From: Rhodospirillaceae bacterium
Lineage (GTDB): Bacteria > Pseudomonadota > Alphaproteobacteria > UBA828
Direction of reading: 5' to 3'
Assembly: GCA_002728135.1 (NCBI GenBank)
Contig: PBVE01000005.1
Location: forward strand, 156,848 to 220,847
DNA: 64,000 bases
Position 1 is the stretch's first letter, and each line of letters opens with the position of its first letter. A program made the position numbers and the translations under genes. Positions 19,414-29,446 of the stretch are shown in pieces. Below the pieces are notes generated by a model. That model ran no database searches, was not told the origin of the DNA, and was given only the letters and a program-made list of their open reading frames with translations.

Positions 19414-20790
19414 ATGAAAACATCTGAAAATATCTGTGGTGAGTCTAAAATTTTTAAAAATTCTACTCTTTCAAGTAAATTTGGTGGCCCAATTTCTGGC
19501 GAAATTGAGGTTCCAGGAGATAAATCAATTTCTCACAGAGCCTTGATATTAGGTTCTTTAGCAGTGGGGAATACAAAGATTTATGGGCTGCTTGAAGGTG
19601 ATGATGTAATTGCGACAGCCAAGGCTTTGAGTGAACTAGGAGTAGAGATAAAGAAACATAAAAACGAATATTGGACGATCTCAGGCGTTGGTATAGGGGG
19701 TTTTGAAGAGCCTAGACAAATTCTTGATCTAGGAAATGCAGGAACAGCAGCAAGATTATTAATGGGAGCTATTTCTGGAAATCCTATAACTGCTTTCCTT
19801 ACTGGAGATGATTCTTTGTGCTCTAGGCCTATGGGTAGGGTAACAGAACCCCTTAAGTTGATGGGAGCTCAAATATTTTCTGGTTCTAAAGATAAATTAC
19901 CAATTGGCATAAGAGGTCCAGATATGCCAATACCTATTGAATATGATCTCAAAATACCCTCAGCACAGGTTAAGTCGGCACTTTTATTATGTGGTTTGTC
20001 TGCACCAGGGGAAGTAATAATCAATGAATCTATCCAGAGTCGAGATCATACAGAGCGAATGTTGAAAAAATTTGGAAGTAATATAGTAACAGAAACAAAT
20101 CATAAGACAGGTATTTCTACTTGTCGATTGATTGGTCAAAACGAGTTATGTCCAACTAATATATGTGTACCAGGGGATTTTAGCTCTGCATCTTTTTTAA
20201 TTGCGGCTGCCCTTATGGTTCCAGATTCAAACCTTACTATAAAAAATGTTGGAATAAATAAACTTCGTATTGGATTACTTGATACCCTTGTAGAGATGGG
20301 AGCCAAAATTAGCTTATCAAGAACTAAAAATGATGAATTTGAACCAACTGCTGATATCTCAGTCTCATATAGTGAACTATCAGGAATAAATGTACCTCCT
20401 GAGCGGAGTCCAATGATGATTGATGAATATCCAATACTTGCAGTTATTGCTTCTGCTGCAAAAGGAATAACGCAAATGCGTGGTATTAGAGAGCTTCGTT
20501 TAAAAGAAAGTGATAGAATTTCGGCGACAGTAAATTTACTTAGAGCTTCTGATATTGTTGTAGATGAATATGAGGATGGTTTAGCAGTTCATGGTAATAA
20601 TAAATTATTAAAAGGGGGCTCATTAATACCAACATTGCTAGATCATCGAATAGGAATGGCAGCTATTATTTTAGGATTATCAAGTAAATCGGGAATTTCT
20701 ATAGATGATTCAGCTCCGATCTCGACGAGTTTTCCTGGTTTTGTAGATATTATGAAAAAAATAGGTGCAGATATATTTAGTAGGCAATAA
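19414..20790 (+). CDS. aroA: 3-phosphoshikimate 1-carboxyvinyltransferase (EPSP synthase)
   Basis: EPSP synthase joins PEP and shikimate-3-phosphate in aromatic amino acid synthesis. The 458 residues include the PGDKSISHRA motif (catalytic Lys at 37), LGNAGTAARL at 106-115 and LRLKESDRIS near the C-terminus. Much of the sequence follows the alphaproteobacterial class II type, yet position 110 is Gly, as in glyphosate-sensitive enzymes, not the Ala of the CP4 enzyme. The N-terminus has about 25 residues ahead of the first domain. Its stop overlaps the cmk start by one base (TAATG), so the two are translationally coupled. Confidence 0.97.
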   Translation: MKTSENICGESKIFKNSTLSSKFGGPISGEIEVPGDKSISHRALILGSLAVGNTKIYGLLEGDDVIATAKALSELGVEIKKHKNEYWTISGVGIGGFEEPRQILDLGNAGTAARLLMGAISGNPITAFLTGDDSLCSRPMGRVTEPLKLMGAQIFSGSKDKLPIGIRGPDMPIPIEYDLKIPSAQVKSALLLCGLSAPGEVIINESIQSRDHTERMLKKFGSNIVTETNHKTGISTCRLIGQNELCPTNICVPGDFSSASFLIAAALMVPDSNLTIKNVGINKLRIGLLDTLVEMGAKISLSRTKNDEFEPTADISVSYSELSGINVPPERSPMMIDEYPILAVIASAAKGITQMRGIRELRLKESDRISATVNLLRASDIVVDEYEDGLAVHGNNKLLKGGSLIPTLLDHRIGMAAIILGLSSKSGISIDDSAPISTSFPGFVDIMKKIGADIFSRQ

Positions 20791-21440
20791 TGGCTAATTC
20801 TATTTGCTTTGTCATCACAGTTGATGGTCCATCTGCTTCGGGAAAGGGAACGCTTGCTAGGAGGCTAGCAAAACATTTCTGTCTACGATACCTAGATACA
20901 GGATCTATCTATAGAGCTATTGCTTTCAAAATGGAAAAAAATGGCTGTGATTCATTACAAGCTGAATTAGCTGAAAGAATTGCTTTAAGGCTAGCTAAAG
21001 AAGATCTAAATGAACCCGAATTGAGGCGAGAGGATATAGGTCTTAAAGCATCAGTTATTGCTGCTTATCCAAAGGTTAGGGAAGCTGTTTTAGACTACCA
21101 GAGAGAGTTTGCCTATACTTTACCGGGCGCTGTTCTTGATGGAAGAGACATAGGTACAGTTGTTTGTCCTAATGCAACAGCTAAAATTTATTTAGATGCT
21201 AATAGAGAAATTCGGGTAACTAGACGTTTGAAAGAGTTGCAACTTAGAGGTATGGAGAGTATAGAAGCGCACGTTTTATTAGAAATGAAAGAACGTGATA
21301 AACGCGATAAAAAAAGAAGTGTAGCTCCACTTAAGTTGGCGCAAGATGCTTACCTTATAGATTCTAGTAATTTGACTGAAGATGAAGTTTTTGAAAATGC
21401 AGTTTGTTTTATTGAAAAGAAATATGGTGAAGTGGTTTAA
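20790..21440 (+). CDS. cmk: Cytidylate kinase
   Basis: Cmk phosphorylates CMP and dCMP to the diphosphates using ATP. The P-loop VDGPSASGKGTLARRLA lies at residues 11-27. YLDTGSIYRA contacts the CMP base, VLDGRDIGTVVCP is the NMP-binding/catalytic loop, and RDKRDKKRSVAPL is the lid with its cluster of Arg and Lys. The 216-residue length is typical. The gene starts inside the aroA stop codon and is followed by rpsA after 100 bp, a conserved proteobacterial order. Confidence 0.97.
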   Translation: MANSICFVITVDGPSASGKGTLARRLAKHFCLRYLDTGSIYRAIAFKMEKNGCDSLQAELAERIALRLAKEDLNEPELRREDIGLKASVIAAYPKVREAVLDYQREFAYTLPGAVLDGRDIGTVVCPNATAKIYLDANREIRVTRRLKELQLRGMESIEAHVLLEMKERDKRDKKRSVAPLKLAQDAYLIDSSNLTEDEVFENAVCFIEKKYGEVV

Positions 21441-21473
21441 CATGATATTAAATTACGCCAAACCCTAAGCATA

Positions 21474-21519
21474 TTTACCAGTAAAATCTTGTATTAGTTA
21501 ATTTAATATTACTGGTAAA
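21474..21519. promoter_or_regulatory. Inverted repeat in the rpsA leader
   Basis: TTTACCAGTAA (21474-21484) and TTACTGGTAAA (21509-21519) are perfect 11-bp inverted copies with a 24-base AT-rich spacer. The second arm ends 21 bases before the rpsA ATG, and no AGGAG-like ribosome binding site lies between them. The arms could form a stem in the mRNA leader or a protein-binding palindrome in DNA. Confidence 0.55.
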
Positions 21520-21540
21520 AACTATAGAAATGAGAAACGA

Positions 21541-23277
21541 ATGAGTGTTGAGAACACACAACCAACAGATATACAAACAAAAGAGAATTTTGCTGAACTC
21601 TTGAACGAGTTTATGAATAATGATGGAAAGCTTGAGCAAACTGTAGTGACAGGTACCGTTGTAGCTATAGAAAAAGACTCAGCTGTTATTGATGTAGGTT
21701 TAAAGGTAGAGGGTAGAGTTTCGCTAAAAGAATTTGCTCCCCCTGGACAGATAGCGGAGATTCTTGTCGGTGATAAAGTCGAAGTATTTATTGAAAGACT
21801 TGAAAATCGTCGTGGCGAAGCCGTTTTAAGCCGTGAACGTGCTAGGCGTGAAGAAGCTTGGATAACCCTTGAAAAAGCCCATTCGGATGGTGTAAGGGTA
21901 GATGGAACTATTTTTGGTCGTGTAAAAGGTGGTTTTACAGTTGATCTTGGCGGTGCTATAGCATTCTTGCCTGGTAGTCAGGTTGACATTAGACCAATAA
22001 GAGATGTAACACCTCTTCTTAATGTTGAACAGCCATTCCAGATTTTAAAAATGGACCGAAGGCGAGGTAACATTGTCGTTTCAAGAAGAGCAGTTCTTGA
22101 AGATACCCGGGCAGAACAACGTCAAGAGTTAATTTCAAATCTACACGAAGGACAAGTGCTTGATGGAGTTGTCAAGAATATCACTGATTATGGCGCCTTC
22201 GTTGATTTAGGGGGTGTAGATGGACTGCTCCACGTCACAGATGTGTCATGGAGGCGTATTAATCACCCTAGTGAAGCACTACAAATTGGACAAACAGTGA
22301 AAGTTCAGGTGATACGTTTCAATTCGGAAAATCAGAGAATATCATTGGGGATGAAACAACTTGAATCAGATCCTTGGGAGGGAGTGATTGAAAAATATCC
22401 ATTAGATTCAAAATATACAGGACGTGTAACAAATATCACTGATTATGGTGCCTTTGTAGAACTGGAGGCAGGCATAGAGGGTTTGGTACATGTTTCAGAA
22501 ATGAGCTGGACCAAAAAGAATGTTCATCCAGGAAAGATAGTTTCAACAAGCCAAGAAGTTGAGGTAATGGTGCTGGACGTAGATTCTGATAAACGGCGAA
22601 TTAGCCTTGGTCTTAAGCAGTGCATGTCTAATCCTTGGGAAAAATTTATATCAGAAAATCCAGAGGGATCAGAAATTGAGGGTAAAATAAATAATATTAC
22701 TGAGTTTGGACTGTTTATTGAGTTACCTGGAGAAATTTTTGGAATGGTCCATATGTCTGATATTGATTGGACTACATCTCCTGAAGAGGCAATAAAAAAG
22801 CATAAAAAAGGCGATGTAATCCGTGCGAAAGTAATCGCGGTTGACGCTGAAAAAGAACGAATTGGTCTTGGTATTAAGCAGTTAAACGATGATCCTTTTA
22901 ATTCTAAAGAAGACAAAACAGGGCAAATTGCTACATGTACTGTAACAGGTATTCATGAACACGGGGTAGAAGTTAATGTCTTTGATCAATTACCAGGCTA
23001 TGTAAGGCGTTCTGACTTATCACGCGAAAGGTCAGAACAAAGGCCCGATCGTTATGCTGTGGGTGATAAATTTGATGCAAAGGTCGTCCAACTGGATCGA
23101 ACAAACAGGCGGGTAACGCTCTCAGTGAAGGCATTAGAGGTCGAAGAGGAAAAGCAAGCAATGGAAGAATTCGGTTCAACTGATTCTGGAGCGAGTTTGG
23201 GAGATATTTTAGGAGCAGCACTCAGAGATAAACAAGAAGAGTCAGAGCCTAAAGACAAAGAAGAGGAACAAAAATAA
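21541..23277 (+). CDS. rpsA: 30S ribosomal protein S1
   Basis: S1 binds mRNA on the small ribosomal subunit and helps start translation of messages with weak Shine-Dalgarno sites. The 578-residue protein has six S1 (OB-fold) repeats, starting roughly at residues 34, 121, 204, 289, 376 and 460. The third and fourth show the strongest RNA-binding signature (NITDYGAFVDLGG and NITDYGAFVELEA). A Glu/Lys-rich tail ends the protein. The start ATG lacks a good Shine-Dalgarno sequence and follows an inverted repeat. E. coli rpsA also has a weak site under S1 autocontrol. ihfB follows, as in many proteobacteria. Confidence 0.98.
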   Translation: MSVENTQPTDIQTKENFAELLNEFMNNDGKLEQTVVTGTVVAIEKDSAVIDVGLKVEGRVSLKEFAPPGQIAEILVGDKVEVFIERLENRRGEAVLSRERARREEAWITLEKAHSDGVRVDGTIFGRVKGGFTVDLGGAIAFLPGSQVDIRPIRDVTPLLNVEQPFQILKMDRRRGNIVVSRRAVLEDTRAEQRQELISNLHEGQVLDGVVKNITDYGAFVDLGGVDGLLHVTDVSWRRINHPSEALQIGQTVKVQVIRFNSENQRISLGMKQLESDPWEGVIEKYPLDSKYTGRVTNITDYGAFVELEAGIEGLVHVSEMSWTKKNVHPGKIVSTSQEVEVMVLDVDSDKRRISLGLKQCMSNPWEKFISENPEGSEIEGKINNITEFGLFIELPGEIFGMVHMSDIDWTTSPEEAIKKHKKGDVIRAKVIAVDAEKERIGLGIKQLNDDPFNSKEDKTGQIATCTVTGIHEHGVEVNVFDQLPGYVRRSDLSRERSEQRPDRYAVGDKFDAKVVQLDRTNRRVTLSVKALEVEEEKQAMEEFGSTDSGASLGDILGAALRDKQEESEPKDKEEEQK

Positions 23278-23438
23278 TCTATTAACACATTATAATCAGG
23301 TATATTTTTACAAATAAAGCTTTATATAACTAGCTTTGGTGGTCTTGACGCTATCTTGCCCGTTTGGCAACCTAGTGATTATATTATTTCTTTACGCATC
23401 GTCATATGATTGTATCTATTCTTTTTGGGAGGTTTTTA

Positions 23439-23738
23439 ATGACAAAATCGGAGCTCATTCAAAAACTTGCAGACCTTTATCCAGACCCTAGGCTCTATCA
23501 CAAAGATTTTGAGAGGGTGGTAAATAAAATATTCGAAGAAATGGGATCAGCACTAGCAAGAGGAGACAGGGTTGAATTACGTGGTTTTGGAGCATTTTCT
23601 GTAAGGAATCGCGAAGCACGAGTTGGTCGGAATCCAAGGACGGGGGCAGCTGTAAACGTATCTAAAAAAAATCTTCCTTTCTTTAAGGCTGGGAAGGAAC
23701 TCCGCAAGCGTATTAACAATAATATTTCCCAGGTTTGA
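23439..23738 (+). CDS. ihfB: Integration host factor beta subunit
   Basis: IHF-beta is a DNA-bending protein that pairs with IHF-alpha and acts in replication, recombination and promoter architecture. An in-frame ATG at 23406 is possible. The ATG at 23439 has a strong GGGAGG site and gives the standard [10 protein letters not shown] start and a 99-residue length. The DNA-binding arm [14 protein letters not shown], with the intercalating proline, is intact, as is the family signature [13 protein letters not shown]. It lies after rpsA and before the lapA gene. Confidence 0.96.
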   Translation: MTKSELIQKLADLYPDPRLYHKDFERVVNKIFEEMGSALARGDRVELRGFGAFSVRNREARVGRNPRTGAAVNVSKKNLPFFKAGKELRKRINNNISQV

Positions 23739-23762
23739 TTGCTGCAAGTGACTAACCTTCCT

Positions 23763-24113
23763 ATGCGGTTTTTAACTTGGATAATCGCAATACCTGTGGC
23801 ACTTATCATTGTAATTTTTGCAATTTCGAATAGAACGCCAGCCCTAATTGATTTATCACCGTTACCCTTTTTAATCGATGTTCCTATATGGGCAATAGCT
23901 GTCGGTGCTGTTTTATTTGGTATTATTGTTGGAAGTACAGTTAGGTGGTTGCTCGATCATAGACGGAGGTTACTTGCAAATTCTAGAGCAAAAAAATTAA
24001 AATCTGCAGAAAAAGAAATACTTCTATTACGAAGAAAAATAGCAAAACTTGAAAAATTAGAGTTTGGTAAGACTAGTCAAATTAATATAAATAATTCTAA
24101 AAAATTTTCTTAA
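23763..24113 (+). CDS. lapA: LapA/DUF1049 membrane protein
   Basis: This is a small inner-membrane protein with two hydrophobic helices (about residues 3-23 and 37-60) followed by a basic, coiled-coil-like cytoplasmic tail with heptad Leu/Ile and many Lys/Arg. In enterobacteria LapA works with LapB to control LpxC and so lipopolysaccharide level; in alphaproteobacteria the role is not established. A TTG at 23739 is in frame, but ATG 23763 gives the family-like MRFLTWIIAIPVALIIV start. The position between ihfB and trpF is conserved in the class. Confidence 0.85.
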   Translation: MRFLTWIIAIPVALIIVIFAISNRTPALIDLSPLPFLIDVPIWAIAVGAVLFGIIVGSTVRWLLDHRRRLLANSRAKKLKSAEKEILLLRRKIAKLEKLEFGKTSQININNSKKFS

Positions 24114-24126
24114 TGGGGACAACATA

Positions 24127-24807
24127 TTGGTTGTGTCAGTAAAAATTTGTGGTCTAAAGTCAAAGGAAGTTGTGGATGTTGCAGTTCGAAATGGAGTGAC
24201 ATACGCTGGATTTGTTTTCTATCCAAGTTCTCCTCGACATGTAACTATATCAGAATGTGTCCATCTTACAGATGAAATCCCAAAAAATGTAAAAATTGTT
24301 GCAGTTACTGTTGATCCAACAAATAAATTTTTAGTGTCTTTGTCTAGATTATTAAAACCTGATTATATCCAACTACATGGATCAGAAAGCCCTAATAGAA
24401 CTAGAGAAATACGAGATTTGACAAAAACAAAAATTATCAAAGCTATTAGCATTGAAGATAAATCTGACTTAGATGTTGGAATGAATTTTTTGAAATCAGT
24501 AGATAGTTTATTATTTGATACTAAACCCCCAAAAGGAAAGTCCTTTTTACCTGGAGGAAATGCATTAAAGTTCGATTGGAAAATTTTATCATATCAAGAA
24601 AAATTACTAGGAAAAATAAACTGGTTTCTATCTGGTGGCCTAAATATAGATAATATAAGTGAAGCTATCAATATTACTGGGGCCAAAACAATTGATATCT
24701 CTTCAGGTGTTGAGAGTTCTCTGGGCAAAAAGGATCCAAATAAAATCAAGGATTTTATGAAATTTATTAATGCATTAAATTCTGGAGATGTCTATGAAAG
24801 AAACTAA
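24127..24807 (+). CDS. trpF: Phosphoribosylanthranilate isomerase
   Basis: TrpF converts phosphoribosylanthranilate to CdRP in tryptophan synthesis. The 226-residue TIM-barrel protein begins with the conserved VKICGLK, whose Cys is the general base. It carries the Asp general acid in LLFDTKPP and the phosphate loop GGLNIDNI. The start is a TTG preceded by GGGGA eight bases away; a GTG two codons later is less well placed. The gene overlaps trpB by 14 bases, so the three trp genes form one translationally coupled unit. Confidence 0.95.
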   Translation: MVVSVKICGLKSKEVVDVAVRNGVTYAGFVFYPSSPRHVTISECVHLTDEIPKNVKIVAVTVDPTNKFLVSLSRLLKPDYIQLHGSESPNRTREIRDLTKTKIIKAISIEDKSDLDVGMNFLKSVDSLLFDTKPPKGKSFLPGGNALKFDWKILSYQEKLLGKINWFLSGGLNIDNISEAINITGAKTIDISSGVESSLGKKDPNKIKDFMKFINALNSGDVYERN

Positions 24808-26005
24808 CTCAAATTGGGCTGGCCCAGATGATAACGGTAGGTTTGGCATTTTTGGCGGTCGCTATGTTGCCGAAACACTTATGCCATTAATTTTAGACTT
24901 AGAAAAGGCTTACGGTTCAGCAAGGGCTGACAAAAATTTTCAATCAGAACTGCAAAATTGGTTAAAACATTACGTTGGCAGGCCTAGCCCGCTCTATCAT
25001 GCAGAAAAATTATCTGAATATTTAGGTGGTGCAAAAATTTATTTCAAGAGAGATGAACTAAATCATACCGGTGCACATAAAATCAATAATTGTATGGGAC
25101 AAATTCTTGTTGCCCAAAGGATGGGAAAAAAAAGAATAATTGCAGAAACTGGTGCTGGTCAACATGGCGTAGCAACAGCTACTGTATGTGCAAGATTTGG
25201 TCTTCCATGTACAGTTTATATGGGGGCAACAGATATAGAGCGTCAAAAACCAAATGTATTTAGAATGAAATTATTGGGTGCCGAAATAAAGCCTGTGGAT
25301 TCGGGTTCTGCTACATTAAAAGATGCTATGAATGAGGCGCTTCGTGATTGGGTCACAAATGTCGAAACTACTTATTACCTAATTGGAACTGCAGCAGGAC
25401 CCCATCCCTATCCTACTATGGTACGTGATTTTCAATCTATAATTGGCAAGGAAACAAAACAACAAATTTTAGAAGCAGAGGGTCGCCTTCCAGATACTCT
25501 CATTGCTTGCATCGGTGGTGGTTCAAATGCAATTGGTTTGTTTCATCCCTTTTTAGGTGATCAGGATGTTAACTTAATAGGTGTAGAAGCAGCGGGAAAA
25601 GGTATTGAAAGCGGATTGCATGCTGCCTCACTCTCAGCAGGTAGTCCTGGAATCCTGCATGGAAATAGAACTTACTTACTACAAGACAATGATGGACAAA
25701 TATTAGATGCTCACTCTATATCAGCTGGTCTAGACTATCCTGGTATTGGCCCTGAACACTCTTGGTTAAAAGATATTGGTCGTGTGGAATATTCATCAGT
25801 TGGTGATTCTGATGCTTTGGAAGCATTTAAGTTATGTTCAAAGTTAGAAGGTATAATCCCTGCATTAGAACCAGCACATGCCCTAGCTTATGTAATTAAA
25901 ATAGCACCAAAGCTAAAGCCTGACCATATTTTGATTTTAAATATGTGTGGTAGAGGTGATAAAGATATTTTTAGTGTCGCAGAGTCACTTGGAGTAGTCC
26001 TTTGA
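24794..26005 (+). CDS. trpB: Tryptophan synthase beta chain
   Basis: TrpB condenses indole with serine to tryptophan, using pyridoxal phosphate. Lys96 in HTGAHKINN is the cofactor-binding residue. The phosphate cup GGGSNAIG and the ETGAGQHG loop are intact. I chose ATG 24794: GGAG lies six bases before it, whereas the upstream in-frame ATG at 24788 touches that site. About 403 residues, the normal length. It overlaps trpF upstream and trpA downstream. Confidence 0.98.
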   Translation: MKETNSNWAGPDDNGRFGIFGGRYVAETLMPLILDLEKAYGSARADKNFQSELQNWLKHYVGRPSPLYHAEKLSEYLGGAKIYFKRDELNHTGAHKINNCMGQILVAQRMGKKRIIAETGAGQHGVATATVCARFGLPCTVYMGATDIERQKPNVFRMKLLGAEIKPVDSGSATLKDAMNEALRDWVTNVETTYYLIGTAAGPHPYPTMVRDFQSIIGKETKQQILEAEGRLPDTLIACIGGGSNAIGLFHPFLGDQDVNLIGVEAAGKGIESGLHAASLSAGSPGILHGNRTYLLQDNDGQILDAHSISAGLDYPGIGPEHSWLKDIGRVEYSSVGDSDALEAFKLCSKLEGIIPALEPAHALAYVIKIAPKLKPDHILILNMCGRGDKDIFSVAESLGVVL

Positions 26006-26844
26006 TTGAACGTATTAAAAATTGCTTTTTGGATTTACAGGAAGAACAGAGAGCTGCCTTGGTAACATTCACCATGATGGGCGATCCAGATATAGAAAGG
26101 TCATTCGAAATTTTAAAAGGCTTACCTAATGCAGGTGCTGATATTATTGAAATTGGCACTCCATTTACAGACCCAATGGCTGATGGTCCGGTCATTCAAG
26201 CTGCTGGGCAAAGGGCTTTAAAAGCTGGAATTACGCTTACAAAAACTCTTGAGCTTGTTCAACGTTTTAGGAAAATTCACAAAAATACCCCAGTAGTTTT
26301 AATGGGGTATTTTAATCCTATATATATTTATGGGGTTAATAAATTTATTGAAGATGCTAAGTCAGCAGGTATAGATGGTGTTATTATAGTTGATTTGCCT
26401 GCAGAGGAAGATCCTGAATTTTGTCTACCTGCCATTGAAAATGGATTAGCATTTGTTCGTTTAGTTGCCCCTACCACAGATGTGACTCGTTTGCCATTTA
26501 TTTTGAAAAACTCTGCAGGATTTGTGTATTATATTTCAATAACTGGGATTACTGGTTCCAATGTAGCTATGAGCAGTAAAATTGCTGAATCTGTTCATAC
26601 AATCAGAGGTCATACAAACTTGCCAATATGTGTAGGTTTTGGAGTTAAGACACCACAACAGGCATCAGAAATAGCCAAATTTGCAGACGGAGTTGTTGTA
26701 GGATCTGCTTTAGTTGATTGTATTGCTAAGTCATTGGTTGAAAATTCTTCGGATTCTTTGGAATGTGTAGAATCTGTACATCAGCTAGTAAAGAGTTTAT
26801 CAATTGCTATTCGTGCTGCGATAAGTAAGGAACCTTTGAAATGA
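26002..26844 (+). CDS. trpA: Tryptophan synthase alpha chain
   Basis: TrpA cleaves indole-3-glycerol phosphate and passes indole to TrpB through a tunnel. The catalytic Glu50 and Asp61 are in [16 protein letters not shown], one residue offset from E. coli. The phosphate-binding glycine loops [10 protein letters not shown] and VVGSALVD are present. The start is TTG overlapping the trpB TGA, with GGAG seven bases upstream. 280 residues. It overlaps accD by four bases (ATGA), continuing the coupled chain. Confidence 0.97.
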   Translation: MIERIKNCFLDLQEEQRAALVTFTMMGDPDIERSFEILKGLPNAGADIIEIGTPFTDPMADGPVIQAAGQRALKAGITLTKTLELVQRFRKIHKNTPVVLMGYFNPIYIYGVNKFIEDAKSAGIDGVIIVDLPAEEDPEFCLPAIENGLAFVRLVAPTTDVTRLPFILKNSAGFVYYISITGITGSNVAMSSKIAESVHTIRGHTNLPICVGFGVKTPQQASEIAKFADGVVVGSALVDCIAKSLVENSSDSLECVESVHQLVKSLSIAIRAAISKEPLK

Positions 26845-27743
26845 GTTGGCTTGATAGATTTTCGAGAACAAAAGTTAGTGGGCTATTTCGAAAATCTGAT
26901 ATCCCAGAAGATCTGTGGGAGAAATGTACAAATTGTGAGCAGATGATTTTTCACCGCGATCTTACCTTAAACATGAGAGTTTGTACTCATTGTGGATTTC
27001 ATATGCACCTGCCTCCAAAAGAGAGGTTTTCTAGTTTGTTTGATGATGCTGAGTTTAGTTCAATGGATCTACCGAAGGCACCTTTAGATCCTTTAAAATT
27101 TAAAGATAGAAAGCGTTATACAGATAGACTCAAGGAGGCACGTAGTTCAGAACATAAGCATACGGATGCTTTAGAAGTAGCTCATGGTAAAATTGGCGGT
27201 CAGGAGGTAGTTGTTGCCGCTTTTGACTTTTCATTTCTTGGAGGATCGATGGGGGTCGCAGTAGGAAATGGATTAATTAATGCAGGAAAGTTGGCCAGAG
27301 AACTAAAATCTCCATTAGTTGTCATTCCATCATCCGGTGGAGCTAGAATGCAAGAAGGTGCTTTATCACTTATGCAAATGGCACGCACTACTGTTGCTGT
27401 AGATGATTTTAAGGCAGATGGTTTACCTTACATTGTTATTTTTTCAAATCCTACAACTGGCGGTGTAACTGCATCGTTTGCAATGTTAGGAGATATTGCT
27501 ATTGCTGAACCAGGTGCTGTTATAGGTTTTGCAGGCCAGAGAGTGATTGAAGAGACAATCAGACAGAAATTACCAGATGGCTTTCAGCGTTCCGAATACC
27601 TTCTTGATCATGGCATGGTAGATATGGTTATTCATCGTAAAGATCTTCGAGAAATGCTCTCTAGAATTGTTGGTATTTTAATGCACAATAACCAAGATAA
27701 TATTAAACCTGCTGGAAACCCGACTGTTGTTGGGTCAACTTAA
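26841..27743 (+). CDS. accD: Acetyl-CoA carboxylase carboxyltransferase beta subunit
   Basis: AccD is the beta part of the carboxyltransferase that makes malonyl-CoA for fatty acid synthesis with AccA. A four-Cys zinc ribbon at C29, C32, C48 and C51 (CTNCEQM and CTHCG) is followed by the crotonase-fold core, with SSGGARMQEGALSLMQM and PTTGGVTASFAMLGD forming the oxyanion and acyl-CoA sites. 300 residues. It sits in the conserved trpA-accD-folC order. Confidence 0.98.
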   Translation: MSWLDRFSRTKVSGLFRKSDIPEDLWEKCTNCEQMIFHRDLTLNMRVCTHCGFHMHLPPKERFSSLFDDAEFSSMDLPKAPLDPLKFKDRKRYTDRLKEARSSEHKHTDALEVAHGKIGGQEVVVAAFDFSFLGGSMGVAVGNGLINAGKLARELKSPLVVIPSSGGARMQEGALSLMQMARTTVAVDDFKADGLPYIVIFSNPTTGGVTASFAMLGDIAIAEPGAVIGFAGQRVIEETIRQKLPDGFQRSEYLLDHGMVDMVIHRKDLREMLSRIVGILMHNNQDNIKPAGNPTVVGST

Positions 27744-27766
27744 ATTATAGATTTATAAATTGACCT

Positions 27767-29062
27767 ATGTATCGGAGTAAAACTGACCAAATACTAGCTA
27801 GGTTGATGGAATTACACCCAAAAACGATTGATCTAAGCCTCGGACGTATCAAAAGGCTTCTTTCTCTGCTGGGAAATCCTGAAAAAAAACTTCCTCCTAT
27901 TGTTCATGTGGCTGGAACTAATGGAAAAGGCAGTGTGGTAGCGATGTTGAATGCCATTATGCGTTGTAGTGGATATAGGACTCATACCTATACTTCACCA
28001 CATCTAATAAATTTCAATGAGCGTATTACTATATGTGGAAAAAAAATAGATAACGACGAATTAGCGAATATTTTAGATGAATGCGAACAAATAAATGCCG
28101 GCGAACCAATTACTTTTTTTGAGATAACAACAGCTGCAGCCTTTGTTGCTTTTAGCAGAACTAAGGCAGATGTTTTAATTTTAGAGGTAGGTTTAGGAGG
28201 CAGACTAGACGCAACAAATGTTATAACCCCGTTGTTAACTGCGATTACAAGCATTTCACTAGATCACTCACAATTTTTAGGTAATACAATTTCTAAAATT
28301 GCAAAAGAAAAAGCTGGTATATTAAAAAATAAAGTTCCTGCTATCATTGGTTCCCAAACTTTGGAAAGCCTTAAAGTAATTGAGGCTCACGCAAAACAGA
28401 CCAATGCCTCTCTTTTACGTTCTGGTTATGAATGGAATATTAATGTCACTGATTCTGGAACAGTATATAATGATGAAAGTTTGAATCTTTTACTTCCTCG
28501 GCCAATACTTAATGGAATACATCAGGTTGAAAATGCAGGTATAGCGGTTTGTGCGGCATTGTATCTCTCTAAGAATAATTTTTCAAAAATCGATGCAGAA
28601 ACTATTGCAAATGGACTTGAGTCAACAGTTTGGAATGGAAGGTTGCAGCAGATCTTTTGGTCAGGTTTATCCACTAATTGGGAAGTTTGGCTTGATGGTG
28701 GCCATAATCCCGGTGCAAAAGATGCTCTCTGTTATCATATAGATAATTGGGACGGGCGCCCATTGCATTTAATCGTAGGAATGATGGATACGAAAGATGT
28801 AAAGAATTTTGTAGTTCCCCTTGCAAAACGTGCCTTGAGTATAACTGCTGTTTCTATTCCTGATCAGAATTCTTCAATCGAACCCAGAAAAATTCTTTCA
28901 CTTATTGACTCATCAAAAACTACCACACGTCTTTCTTCAGACGTAATGTCAGCAATAACTGAAATACAGACTGAAAATAAGAGAGTTGCTGGTCGTATAT
29001 TGGTATGTGGTTCGTTGTACTTAGTAGGTTCAGTAATTGAAACGATCACGACACATCAATAG
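27767..29062 (+). CDS. folC: Folylpolyglutamate/dihydrofolate synthase
   Basis: FolC adds glutamate to dihydropteroate and to folates. It is a Mur-ligase-like protein of 431 residues. The P-loop VAGTNGKGSVVAML occupies about residues 48-61, followed by the HTYTSPHL motif and the Mg-binding LEVGLGGRLDATN. The C-terminal Mur domain has DGGHNPGA. It is the last gene of the rightward aroA-folC run and converges on trxA with only 12 bp between them. Confidence 0.96.
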   Translation: MYRSKTDQILARLMELHPKTIDLSLGRIKRLLSLLGNPEKKLPPIVHVAGTNGKGSVVAMLNAIMRCSGYRTHTYTSPHLINFNERITICGKKIDNDELANILDECEQINAGEPITFFEITTAAAFVAFSRTKADVLILEVGLGGRLDATNVITPLLTAITSISLDHSQFLGNTISKIAKEKAGILKNKVPAIIGSQTLESLKVIEAHAKQTNASLLRSGYEWNINVTDSGTVYNDESLNLLLPRPILNGIHQVENAGIAVCAALYLSKNNFSKIDAETIANGLESTVWNGRLQQIFWSGLSTNWEVWLDGGHNPGAKDALCYHIDNWDGRPLHLIVGMMDTKDVKNFVVPLAKRALSITAVSIPDQNSSIEPRKILSLIDSSKTTTRLSSDVMSAITEIQTENKRVAGRILVCGSLYLVGSVIETITTHQ

Positions 29063-29074
29063 ATAAACCTTGTA

Positions 29075-29395
29075 TTATGTGCTAGCTTCAATCCATTCCT
29101 TTAGTTTAGATTTGGGTAATGCTCCTACTTTCATGGAGGCCAATTCTCCTTGATTGAAAATAAGCAATGTAGGTATTGAGCGTACACCATATTTAGCCGG
29201 TGTAGAGGGGTTAGAATCTACATCAATTTTTACTATCAATATACTTTCATCCATCTCAACTGAAATTTCTTCAAGTGCTGGTGCTATTTGACGACAGGGC
29301 CCACACCATTCAGCCCAGAAGTCCACTAGCACGGGTTTATTTGCTTTAATAACTTTTTCTTCAAAGTCAGCGTCTGTTGCTTGCAATATAGACAT
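29075..29395 (-). CDS. trxA: Thioredoxin
   Basis: This is a cytoplasmic disulfide reductase recharged by thioredoxin reductase. The 106 residues contain the active site WAEWCGPCRQ with C31 and C34, the buried Asp in VLVDFWA, and the cis-proline in RSIPTLLIF. No signal peptide is present. It lies 51 bp after addA in the conserved alphaproteobacterial addB-addA-trxA order. Confidence 0.98.
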   Translation of the reverse strand: MSILQATDADFEEKVIKANKPVLVDFWAEWCGPCRQIAPALEEISVEMDESILIVKIDVDSNPSTPAKYGVRSIPTLLIFNQGELASMKVGALPKSKLKEWIEAST

Positions 29396-29446
29396 ATTAA
29401 ACTCCTAGATTCACTTCTATAAACTTATGTTCGACAACAACAGTCG

